Positions 52,114 to 59,520 of a DNA stretch of 64,000 nt are shown piece after piece. Made by a program: the position numbers and the translations under genes. Positions within the stretch are counted from its first letter, which is position 1, and each line of letters begins with the position of its first letter. Source of the stretch: Micromonospora echinaurantiaca (GTDB lineage: Bacteria > Actinomycetota > Actinomycetes > Mycobacteriales > Micromonosporaceae); assembly GCF_900090235.1 (NCBI RefSeq), contig NZ_LT607750.1, positions 4,517,001 through 4,581,000 on the forward strand, in the 5' to 3' direction. A model generated the notes under the pieces. That model searched no databases. It worked only from the letters and a program-made list of their open reading frames with translations, and had not been told where the DNA came from.

Positions 52114-53093
52114 TTCTTCTCCCCCTTCACCGAACGGCGTACCAGCGCGAAGTTGATCAGCGCGAAGATGATGATCATCATGAAGAGCAGCCAGGACATC
52201 GCCGAGCCGTAGCCGTACTCGGCGTTGCCGGTGAAGGTCTGCTCGTAGATGTACATGGCCAGGGTCTGGAACTGGTGGTCGGCGCCGCCACGGACCAGAC
52301 CGAACCCGTACATCAGGGGCTCGGTGAAGATCTGGAAGCCACCGATGGTGGAGATGACGACCGTGAAGAGGATCGTCGGCCGGATCAGCGGCACGGTGAT
52401 CGTCCAGAACTGCCGCCAGGCCGAGGCGCCGTCCAGCGCGGCCGACTCGTACAGGTCCTTCGGGATGGCCTGCATGGCGCCGAGGTAGATCAGCGCGTTG
52501 TAGCCGGTCCACCGCCAGTCGACCATGAACGAGATCGCGAACCAGGAGGCGTAGCGGTTGTCCCGCCAGGCGATCGGATCGAAACCCACGGTGCCGAGCA
52601 GCCAGTTGATCAGGCCGTACCGGTCCGCGAAGATCAGCGCGAAGATGATCCCGACCGCCGCCACCGAGGTGATGTTGGGGATGAGGATGCCCATCCGCAG
52701 CACCGTGCGGGCCCGCATCTGCCGGTTCAGCAGGTTGGCGAGGAGCAGCGCCACGACGAGCTGGGGCACGGTGCTGAGGATGAAGATGCCGACGGTGTTG
52801 TACGCCGCGTTCCAGAACTGGGCGTCCGCCATCAGGACGCGGTAGTTCTCCAGCCCCGCGAACTCCTTGGTGCCGCTGAGCAACTCGTAGTCGAAGAGCG
52901 AGACGTAGACGGTGTAGAGGACCGGGAAGAGGCCGAAGACCCCGAAGAGGACGAAGAACGGAGCGATGTAGAGGTACGGGGAGTACTTGATGTCCCAACG
53001 GCCGAGTCGGAACGACGGGCGCCGGTGTTGCGGGGTGGACTGGGGCGGGGAGGCGGCAGCCGATGGTGGCACCGCGCCGACGGTGGAACTCAT
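52110..53093 (-). CDS. cebF: Cello-oligosaccharide ABC transporter permease CebF
   Basis: The 327-residue MalF-like permease has an N-terminal cytoplasmic stretch, six helices (first about 43-65, [24 protein letters not shown]) and the EAA loop [36 protein letters not shown] precedes the ATG at good spacing. It is the middle gene of cebE-cebF-cebG and is separated from cebE by a strong hairpin (53161-53193). Confidence 0.93.
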   Translation of the reverse strand: MSSTVGAVPPSAAASPPQSTPQHRRPSFRLGRWDIKYSPYLYIAPFFVLFGVFGLFPVLYTVYVSLFDYELLSGTKEFAGLENYRVLMADAQFWNAAYNTVGIFILSTVPQLVVALLLANLLNRQMRARTVLRMGILIPNITSVAAVGIIFALIFADRYGLINWLLGTVGFDPIAWRDNRYASWFAISFMVDWRWTGYNALIYLGAMQAIPKDLYESAALDGASAWRQFWTITVPLIRPTILFTVVISTIGGFQIFTEPLMYGFGLVRGGADHQFQTLAMYIYEQTFTGNAEYGYGSAMSWLLFMMIIIFALINFALVRRSVKGEKK

Positions 53094-53160
53094 TGCGGGT
53101 CCTTCCGGAAGTTGGGCGTTGGTGACCTCGGCGCAGGTCGCCGTCGGGCGTCCGCGGGGT

Positions 53161-53193
53161 CGGCGCCCACACCCGGGCCGGGTGTGGGCGCCG
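53161..53193 (-). promoter_or_regulatory. Intra-operon hairpin between cebE and cebF
   Basis: Fifteen-base arms CGGCGCCCACACCCG and CGGGTGTGGGCGCCG enclose a 3-nt loop, in the 152-bp gap after cebE. It probably shields the cebE message or partially terminates, giving more binding protein than permease. Confidence 0.75.
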
Positions 53194-53245
53194 CCGCCGG
53201 TCCGCGGGCACCTGACGCCCGCGGACCCGGCAGGTCACCGGCGAC

Positions 53246-54556
53246 TCAGCTGGCCGCCTTCTTGGCCTCGTCCATCGCCTTCTTCCAGGCCGCGTCGGAG
53301 CTGACCCGGCCGCGCTCGGCCGCCTGCATCTGCGGCTCGACGATGGTCTCCCAGATCTGCTGGTGCTTGGCGCCGAGGAAGACCGGCTTCATGTTCTTGA
53401 CGCTCTCACCGAAGATCTTGCCGGTGGGCGCGCCGCTGAAGTACTCGCTGGTCTTGTCCTTGAACGCGGGGTCCTCGAGGCCGGCGATGTCGGACGGCAT
53501 GGCGCCCGCCTCCTTGAACGCCGCCAGGTGCCCCTCCTTGCTGGTCAGGTACTTGGCCAGCAGGTACGCCTCCTTCGGGTGTTTGGTCTGGGCCGGGACG
53601 GCGAGGTACGACCCGCCCCAGTTGCCACCCCCGCCGGGGATCCGGGCGATGTCCCACTTGCCGGCGTTCGCCGGGCCGGAGCGCTGGGCGATGACGCCCT
53701 CGGTCATCCAGGCCGGGCAGGGCAGGGTGGCGAAGGCGGAGTTCTTGAAGGCCGCGTCCCAGTCGGCGCTCCACCGCTGCGCCTTGGCGGTGAGGCCGTC
53801 GGCGGCCATCTGCAGGCCCATGTCCCAGGTCTGCTTGACCACCGGGTTGGTGTCACCGATGAACTTGTTGTCCTTGTCGAAGAAGAACGTCTCGGAGTTC
53901 TGCATGACGTGCGGCTGCATCAGGCTGGTGGCGCTGTCCAGCCAGGCCGCCTTGACCTTGCCGCTGGCCTTGAACTCCTTGCCCAGCGCGATGTAGTCCT
54001 GCCAGGTGCTCATCCGCTGGGAGACCTGTTCGCGGTCGGTGGGCAGGCCCGCCTGCTGGAACAGGTCCTTGCGGTAGCACATGGCCAGGCCGCCGACGTC
54101 GGTGCCGAGCCCGATCAGCTTCTTACCGTCCGGCGTCAGCGCGTTGTTCCACTTCCACTCGGGGAAGTTGGCCTTCAGCTCACCGGCGCCCAGGTCGAGC
54201 AGGTTGGTGAACTTGTCGTGGTTCTGGACGTACCCGAGCAGGACGCCCTCCTCCAGACCGACGACGTCGCCGGCCCCGCTGCCCGCGGCGAGCCACTGCA
54301 CCAGCTTCGGCTGGAAGTCGCGCAGCTCGCCCATCTTCTGGTGCTCGACCTTGATGTTCGGGTTGGCCGCCTCGAAGTCCTTGATGGCCTGGTCGTAGCC
54401 GAAGTTCTGGAAGGTCTGCAGGACCAGCTTGACCTGTCCACCCTCGCCGCTTGCCTCGTCGTCGTTCTTCTTGCTGCACGCCGTGCTGCCAAGGGCCACG
54501 CCCACGGCGAGCGCGGCGACCGCGACAGTGCGGAATCGGCGCCCGATGACGCTCAT
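53246..54556 (-). CDS. cebE: Cello-oligosaccharide-binding lipoprotein CebE
   Basis: The 436-residue solute-binding protein has a lipoprotein signal (MSVIGRRFRTVAVAALAVGVALGSTAC... with lipobox Cys27) and the two-lobed sugar-binding fold of family 1 binding proteins (KLVLQTFQNFGYDQAIKDFEAANPNIKVEHQKMGELRDF). It captures cellobiose or cellotriose for CebFG. The ATG follows GAGAGGGG. Two CebR-type operators lie 140-206 bp upstream. Its Trp-rich stretches (WNNALTPDG, WKWNN) fit stacking on glucosyl rings. Confidence 0.9.
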   Translation of the reverse strand: MSVIGRRFRTVAVAALAVGVALGSTACSKKNDDEASGEGGQVKLVLQTFQNFGYDQAIKDFEAANPNIKVEHQKMGELRDFQPKLVQWLAAGSGAGDVVGLEEGVLLGYVQNHDKFTNLLDLGAGELKANFPEWKWNNALTPDGKKLIGLGTDVGGLAMCYRKDLFQQAGLPTDREQVSQRMSTWQDYIALGKEFKASGKVKAAWLDSATSLMQPHVMQNSETFFFDKDNKFIGDTNPVVKQTWDMGLQMAADGLTAKAQRWSADWDAAFKNSAFATLPCPAWMTEGVIAQRSGPANAGKWDIARIPGGGGNWGGSYLAVPAQTKHPKEAYLLAKYLTSKEGHLAAFKEAGAMPSDIAGLEDPAFKDKTSEYFSGAPTGKIFGESVKNMKPVFLGAKHQQIWETIVEPQMQAAERGRVSSDAAWKKAMDEAKKAAS

Positions 54557-54695
54557 CCCTGACCCCTCTCAAGTGGTTCGTGTGGTGGTTGCGGATGCCT
54601 GACGCTGCTTCGTCGGTGGTGGCTTCCGGAGGTGTTCCAGGCTCGTGTGAGGTCCGCCCGCCGCCGAGCCGGGCGCCGAGCGAGTGCGCACCCGT

Positions 54696-54709
54696 CGGGA
54701 GCGCTCCCA
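54696..54709. promoter_or_regulatory. cebE: CebR operator 1 upstream of cebE
   Basis: CGGGAGCGCTCCCA, 13 of 14 consensus matches and identical to the site upstream of the GH9 cellulase gene. Confidence 0.88.
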
Positions 54710-54748
54710 TGAGATTGCTGGGGTGTGTCGAGGGTGTCAATAGGTCGA

Positions 54749-54762
54749 TGGGAGCGTTCCCA
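54749..54762. promoter_or_regulatory. cebE: CebR operator 2 upstream of cebE
   Basis: TGGGAGCGTTCCCA, 13 of 14 consensus matches, 53 bp from operator 1 (about five helical turns), so two repressor dimers could lie on one DNA face. Confidence 0.85.
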
Positions 54763-54894
54763 GATCGTTACCGCGTCCGGCGCTGGGCGGCGATCGCACG
54801 GCAGGGCGCAGGGGTGACCGCCCGTCGGCGGAAGGGACGCCGCAGGGACTGGTCGCGCGTCAGCGGGAGGGGCCGCGGCCGGGGGCGGTCGCGT

Positions 54895-55440
54895 TCAGCA
54901 GAAGCGGCGCAGCAGGGTGTCGGCCCGACCCGGGTCGAAGGCGGCCGGATCGAAGCGGTCGCCCACCCACTCCCGCATCGACCGGTGCTCCGGATGACGC
55001 GGGTCGGCCAGCGCGGCCAGCAGGGCGTGGTAGCCGACCGGGCCGCCGATGTCCTCCGGCGGGCAGGCCCGCGCGCCGTCCAGGCAGGACGGATAGCGCA
55101 CCTCCGGGTCGGCGGTCACCGCGTCCTCCACCACCAGGTCGTGCTCCCACCAGTCGCCGAAGTCGTACGTGTAGTGGAACCGGCTGCCCTTGCCCACCAC
55201 CGCGTCGAGGCGGACGTCCAGCTCGTCGGTGAGCGCCAGTTCGCCGTCCGGGTCGGGCTCGCCGTACTGGATGCCGTCGATCTCGAACGAGTGCAGGTGG
55301 CAGTCGCGCCAGCCCATTCCGTGCTGCACCACCCGGTGCAGCCGGTCGAGGGTGTAACCACCGGGGACGAGCACCCGGCGCCAGACCGTCGGCCGGACCC
55401 CGGCCAGGGAAATCTTCAGCTGGAAGATCTGACGCGGCAT
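54895..55440 (-). CDS. Plasmid pRiA4b ORF-3-like protein
   Basis: The 181-residue protein matches the pRiA4b ORF-3/IS1096-passenger family: IFQLKISLAGVRPTVWRRVLVPGGYTLDRLHRVVQHGMGWRDCHLHSFEIDG, DFGDWWEHDLVVEDAV and CLDGARACPPEDIGG with two Cys, ending LLRRFC. The function is unknown; the family occurs in chromosomes as well as on mobile elements. No transposase or inverted terminal repeats are near it. It is divergent from the Cys-rich small protein. Confidence 0.85.
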   Translation of the reverse strand: MPRQIFQLKISLAGVRPTVWRRVLVPGGYTLDRLHRVVQHGMGWRDCHLHSFEIDGIQYGEPDPDGELALTDELDVRLDAVVGKGSRFHYTYDFGDWWEHDLVVEDAVTADPEVRYPSCLDGARACPPEDIGGPVGYHALLAALADPRHPEHRSMREWVGDRFDPAAFDPGRADTLLRRFC

Positions 55441-55462
55441 GCTGCTCCATCCTCCCTCGGCA

Positions 55463-55468
55463 TAGGCT
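55463..55468 (+). promoter_or_regulatory. -10 element of leaderless promoter for the Cys-rich small protein
   Basis: TAGGCT is followed by seven bases and the ATG at 55476. No ribosome site is present. Confidence 0.45.
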
Positions 55469-55475
55469 TGCCAGC

Positions 55476-55595
55476 ATGATCTGCCGAGCGTGCCGGGCGA
55501 GGCGGCACGACGACTGTCCGGGCCGGAACTGGTGCGACTGTCAGCACCGTACCCCCCGGCCCACCCCTCCGGTCACCGGTCCGGCCAGCGAATGA
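55476..55595 (+). CDS. 39-residue Cys-rich small protein coupled to the RibD-like gene
   Basis: The frame begins MICRACRARRHDDCPGRNW and contains Cys3, Cys6, Cys14, Cys20 and Cys22 plus His11 and His24, a zinc-ribbon-like pattern CxxC...CxxxxxCxC. Its TGA overlaps the ATG of the next gene (ATGA), which makes it a real translated frame rather than a chance ORF. Function unknown; a zinc or nucleic-acid role, or a simple coupler, is possible. Confidence 0.7.
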   Translation: MICRACRARRHDDCPGRNWCDCQHRTPRPTPPVTGPASE

Positions 55596-56338
55596 GCGTC
55601 GGAATCCCGATTTCCCGGCTCTGGCCGGCACCGCACCCGCAGCCCCTCGACGACGACGCGCTGGTCGCGCTCTACCCCCGCGGCGACCACCCGCGCCTGC
55701 GGGTGAACTTCGTGACCAGCGTCGACGGCGCGGTCAGCGTCGACGGCTACTCCGCCGGGCTCTCCGGCCAGCCGGACAAGCGGGTCTTCGGCCTGCTACG
55801 GATGCTCTGCGACGCGCTCGTGGTGGCCGCCGGCACGCTGCGGCACGAGGGCTACCGGGCGGTCCGACTCAGCCCGGAACGGCGGGCCTGGCGGCGCGCG
55901 CACGGGCTGGCCGAGTACCCGACGCTGGTGGTGGTCTCCGGCACGCTCGACCTCGACCCGGCGCAGGCCGCGTTCGCCGACGCCCCGGTCCGCCCGGTGG
56001 TGCTCACCCACGCCGGCGCCGCCGCGCCGCCCGGGCTCACCGACGTCGTCGACCTGGTCCGCTGCGGCACGGAGACGGTCGACCTCGCCGCCGGCCTGGC
56101 CGAGCTGCGCCGCCGCGGCCACGACCAGCTGCTCTGCGAGGGCGGCCCGCGGCTGTTCGGCGCGCTGACCGCGGCCGGCCTGGTCGACGAGGTCTGCCTC
56201 ACGGTCGCCCCGCTGCTCGCCGGCCCCGGCCCCGGCCGGATCACCGCCGGCGACCCGACCCCGGTGCGGCAGCTGCCGCTGCGGCACGTGCTCGCCGCCG
56301 AGGACGGCGTACTGCTGCTGCGCTACGCCCGGGACTGA
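55592..56338 (+). CDS. RibD C-terminal domain-type reductase
   Basis: The 248-residue protein is of the RibD/dihydrofolate-reductase fold: LRVNFVTSVDGAVSVDGYSAGLSG (the NxxxSLDG-like motif), RMLCDALVVAAGTLRHEGYR, and the C-terminal LLCEGGPRLFGALTAAGLVDEVCLTVAPLL. It is a stand-alone homologue of 5-amino-6-(5-phosphoribosylamino)uracil reductase; no deaminase domain is present. Such proteins in actinobacteria are often not the main riboflavin enzyme. ATG 55592 overlaps the stop of the small Cys-rich gene. Confidence 0.82.
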   Translation: MSVGIPISRLWPAPHPQPLDDDALVALYPRGDHPRLRVNFVTSVDGAVSVDGYSAGLSGQPDKRVFGLLRMLCDALVVAAGTLRHEGYRAVRLSPERRAWRRAHGLAEYPTLVVVSGTLDLDPAQAAFADAPVRPVVLTHAGAAAPPGLTDVVDLVRCGTETVDLAAGLAELRRRGHDQLLCEGGPRLFGALTAAGLVDEVCLTVAPLLAGPGPGRITAGDPTPVRQLPLRHVLAAEDGVLLLRYARD

Positions 56339-56551
56339 CGCCGGGCCGGGAGGGTGGCCCGCCGCCGGCACCGGGCGCCGACGGCCACGTCACCACGGGA
56401 GGTTCACCCAGGGCAGCTGCCCGGTCCCGGTCGGTGAACGCCGCTCGTTCTGCCCGTGGCGTCCGCCGCGTCGCGTGGCGACCTGTCGTACTCCTCGGGC
56501 AGGATGCAGGGCGTGCCTCCCCACCCCGATGACCAGCCGACCGGAGTTGCG

Positions 56552-58303
56552 ATGACCGACGACGACGTCGACGGCCCCGGCGAGGGGGTCGGCCGGGTGC
56601 TGGGCACCGCCGACGCCACCCCGCTGCAGTTCTGGACGGCGGTCTCCCCCGGCAGCTACCTGCAGCTCGACGACGTGGTGGTGACCCGGCGCGAGCTGCC
56701 CGACCGCGAGCCGGTGACCATCGCCGGCGTGGTCACCCAGGTGCGTGCCCGGCACGAGGGCGCCCAGTTCGACTCCGACGTCTTCGCCATCGCCGACGGC
56801 ACCCTCCCCGCGCAGGTGCAGGAGGCGGCCGAGATCACCACCACCCGGGTCGACCCCGAGCTCTACGTGCCGCCGGCGCCGGGTGCGGTCGTGCACCGTG
56901 CCGAGGGCGACGCGCGGGCCCGGGCGCTGCACTTCGACCGGATGGAACGGCGGATCCCGATGGGCATGGGCCGCGACGGGGTGCCGGTCTACCTCAACGC
57001 CGACTTCCTCGACGGCTCCCGGGGCGCGCACGTCTCCATCTCCGGCATCTCCGGGGTGGCCACCAAGACCAGCTTCGCCACCTTCCTGCTCTACTCGGTG
57101 TTCCGCTCCGGCGTGCTGGGCGGCGACGCGGTCAACGCCAAGGCGCTCATCTTCAACGTCAAGGGCGAGGACCTGCTCTTCCTCGACCACCCCAACACCC
57201 GCCTCGACGACGGCACCCGCGCCGGCTACGCCCGACTCGGGCTCACCGCCGGCGCCTTCCCCGACGTCCGGGTCTACGCCCCGCCGCGGGTCGGCGACTC
57301 GTCCGGCACCCCCGACGTGAGCAGCCGGCTCACCGGGGTCGACAGCTTCTACTGGACGCTGAGCGAGTTCTGCGCCGACCGGCTGCTGCCCTACGTCTTC
57401 GCCGACGCCGACGACGAACGCCAGCAGTACACGATGGTGGTGCACTCGGTCGCCGCCCACCTGGCCCGGCACGCCCAGCCCGCCGACGGCGGGGTGAGCC
57501 TCGACGGGGTGCGGCTCGGCTCGTACGCCGACCTGGTCGACCACGTCGTCGAGCAGCTCAACGACGACGAGACCCGCTCGGAGTGGGCCGGCAGCGCGGT
57601 CGGGCTCGGCACGGTCAACGCGTTCGCCCGGCGGCTGATCGGCAGCAAGAAGGACCTCTCCCGGCTGATCCGGGGCGACCTGGCCACCCGCCGGCCGCAC
57701 TCGATCAACACCGCCGAGAGCGCCCAGGTCACCGTGGTCGACCTGCACAACCTGCCGGACCGCGCGCAGCGGTTCGTGGTCGGCGTGACGCTCAAGAGCG
57801 AGTTCGAGCGCAAGGAGAAGGCCGGCACCGCCAAGCCGCTGCTCTTCGTGGTGCTCGACGAGCTCAACAAGTACGCCCCCCGGGAGGGCTCCTCGCCGAT
57901 CAAGGAGGTGCTGCTCGACATCGCCGAGCGGGGCCGGTCGCTCGGGGTGATCCTGATCGGCGCCCAGCAGACGGCGAGCGAGGTGGAGCGGCGGATCGTC
58001 ACCAACTCGGCGATCCGGGTGGTCGGCCGGCTCGACCCGGCCGAGGCGTCCCGCCCCGAGTACGGCTTCCTGCCCCCCGCCCAGCGACAACGCGCGCTGC
58101 TGGCCAAGCCGGGCACCATGTTCGTCAACCAGCCCGACATCCCGGTGCCGCTCTGCCTGGAGTTCCCCTTCCCCGCCTGGGCGACCCGGGTCTCCGAGGC
58201 CGGCCGGGCCCCGTCCGAGACGTTGCGCTCGATCACCCAGTCCGCCGACCCGTTCGCGGTGGTCGGCTCGGGCGGCGGCGCCGACGACGACATCCCGTTC
58301 TAG
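56552..58303 (+). CDS. HerA-family DNA-pumping ATPase
   Basis: The 583-residue protein has a HAS-like barrel N-terminus (about 40-140) and a FtsK/HerA ATPase core. Walker A is GISGVATKTS with Lys172, replacing the usual GxGKS; Walker B is LLFVVLDELNKYAP (Asp436-Glu437); GAQQTASEVERRIVTNSAIRVVGRLDPAEA matches the sensor/arginine-finger part. HerA hexamers translocate on dsDNA and stimulate NurA and Mre11. ATG 56552 follows GGAG. It heads the herA-sbcD-sbcC-nurA operon. The gapped Walker A is worth checking. Confidence 0.85.
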   Translation: MTDDDVDGPGEGVGRVLGTADATPLQFWTAVSPGSYLQLDDVVVTRRELPDREPVTIAGVVTQVRARHEGAQFDSDVFAIADGTLPAQVQEAAEITTTRVDPELYVPPAPGAVVHRAEGDARARALHFDRMERRIPMGMGRDGVPVYLNADFLDGSRGAHVSISGISGVATKTSFATFLLYSVFRSGVLGGDAVNAKALIFNVKGEDLLFLDHPNTRLDDGTRAGYARLGLTAGAFPDVRVYAPPRVGDSSGTPDVSSRLTGVDSFYWTLSEFCADRLLPYVFADADDERQQYTMVVHSVAAHLARHAQPADGGVSLDGVRLGSYADLVDHVVEQLNDDETRSEWAGSAVGLGTVNAFARRLIGSKKDLSRLIRGDLATRRPHSINTAESAQVTVVDLHNLPDRAQRFVVGVTLKSEFERKEKAGTAKPLLFVVLDELNKYAPREGSSPIKEVLLDIAERGRSLGVILIGAQQTASEVERRIVTNSAIRVVGRLDPAEASRPEYGFLPPAQRQRALLAKPGTMFVNQPDIPVPLCLEFPFPAWATRVSEAGRAPSETLRSITQSADPFAVVGSGGGADDDIPF

Positions 58304-58315
58304 GAGGACGGCACG

Positions 58316-58375
58316 GTGAGCGCGAGGAGTGAGCTTGCGAGCCCGGCAGTCGTGACCGGAAGGCTGGCACGGTGA
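58316..58375 (+). CDS. 19-residue coupling mini-ORF between herA and sbcD (repeat copy B)
   Basis: AGGAGG precedes GTG 58316. The frame encodes a peptide starting SARSELASPAVVTG and its TGA overlaps the sbcD GTG, with GGAAGG for sbcD inside it. The first 19 bases equal those of copy A at 34492, and the next about 20 differ at few positions with a 4-nt gap. Confidence 0.6.
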   Translation: MSARSELASPAVVTGRLAR

Positions 58376-59520
58376 AGATCCTGCACACCTCGGACTGGCA
58401 CGTCGGCAAGGTCCTCAAGGGGCAGTCGCGGGCCGAGGAACACAAGCAGGTGCTGGCCGGGGTGATCGACATCGCCCGGGCCGAGCGGCCCGACCTGGTC
58501 ATCGTCGCCGGTGACCTCTACGACACCGCGGCGCCGACGCCCGAGGCCACCCGACTGGTCACCCGGGCGCTGACCGCGCTGCGCCGTACCGGCGCCGACG
58601 TGGTCGCCATCGGCGGCAACCACGACAACGGGCAGGCCCTGGACGCGCTGCGCCCGTGGGCCGAGGCCGCCGGCATCACGCTGCGCGGCGGAGTCCGCGA
58701 CAACCCTGACGAACACGTCGTCGACGGCACCACCACGGGCGGTGAGCGGTGGCGGCTGGCCGCGCTGCCGTTCCTGTCCCAGCGCTACGCGATCCGCGCG
58801 GTGGAGATGTACGAGCTGACCGCCGCCGAGACCACCCAGACCTACGCCGACCACCTGGGCCGGGTGCTGGGCCGGCTCACCGAGAGCTTCACCGAGCCCG
58901 ACCGGGTGCACCTGGTCACCGCGCACCTGACGGTGGTCGGCGCGGCCACCGGCGGCGGCGAGCGGGACGCGCACACCGTGCTCGGCTACGCGGTGCCGGC
59001 GACGGTCTTCCCGGGCACCGCGCACTACGTGGCGCTCGGTCACCTGCACCGCTCGCAACGGGTGCAGGGGCCCTGCCCGATCCGCTACAGCGGCAGCCCG
59101 CTGGCGGTGGACTTCGGCGAACAGGAGAACATCCCGTCGGTGACGCTGGTCGAGGTGACCGCGACGACGGCGGCGCAGATCCGCGAGGTGCCGGTCGCCG
59201 CGGCGACCCCGCTGCGCACGGTCCGCGGCACGCTGGCCCAGCTCGCCGAGCTCGACGCCCCGGACGGCTGGCTGCGGGTCTACGTCCGGGAGCAGCCGCG
59301 CGCCGGGCTCCGCGAGGAGGTGCAGGAACTGCTGCCCCGGGCGCTGGAGATCCGGATCGACCCGGAGCTGGTGCCGGCGCCGGGCAGCGGCACCCGGGTC
59401 GCCCAGCGGTCCGGCCGCTCCCCGAGCGAGCTCTTCGCCGACTACCTGAGCGGCCGGGGGCACGCCGACGACGGAGTCCGGGAACTCTTCGACGAGCTCC
59501 TCGAGGAGGTGGATCACTGA
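58372..59520 (+). CDS. sbcD: SbcD/Mre11-type exonuclease
   Basis: The 382-residue calcineurin-type phosphoesterase has all nuclease motifs: DWHVG, GDLYD, GGNHD, TAHL and GHLHRSQ. It starts MKILHTSDWHVGKVLKGQSR. It acts with SbcC as a dsDNA-end 3'-5' exonuclease and hairpin endonuclease. The GTG is preceded by GGAAGG in the linker mini-ORF; the TGA stop shares one base with the sbcC ATG. Confidence 0.93.
   Translation: MKILHTSDWHVGKVLKGQSRAEEHKQVLAGVIDIARAERPDLVIVAGDLYDTAAPTPEATRLVTRALTALRRTGADVVAIGGNHDNGQALDALRPWAEAAGITLRGGVRDNPDEHVVDGTTTGGERWRLAALPFLSQRYAIRAVEMYELTAAETTQTYADHLGRVLGRLTESFTEPDRVHLVTAHLTVVGAATGGGERDAHTVLGYAVPATVFPGTAHYVALGHLHRSQRVQGPCPIRYSGSPLAVDFGEQENIPSVTLVEVTATTAAQIREVPVAAATPLRTVRGTLAQLAELDAPDGWLRVYVREQPRAGLREEVQELLPRALEIRIDPELVPAPGSGTRVAQRSGRSPSELFADYLSGRGHADDGVRELFDELLEEVDH

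Larger units (their letters stand above)
54557..54894. other. Regulatory region upstream of cebE
   Basis: This 338-bp gap carries the ceb promoter and two CebR-type operators (54696-54709 and 54749-54762). No coding sequence is seen. It also contains the 3' side of the next minus-strand gene (54895 onward). Confidence 0.6.

Noticed and set aside
54895..55440. Insertion sequence based on the pRiA4b ORF-3/IS1096-type gene
   Set aside because: No transposase, terminal inverted repeats or target duplications are visible.
56390..58090. Long minus-strand frame opposite the HerA-like gene
   Set aside because: Low-complexity Gly/Val/His-rich translation, no motifs, and full overlap with a well-supported coding sequence.
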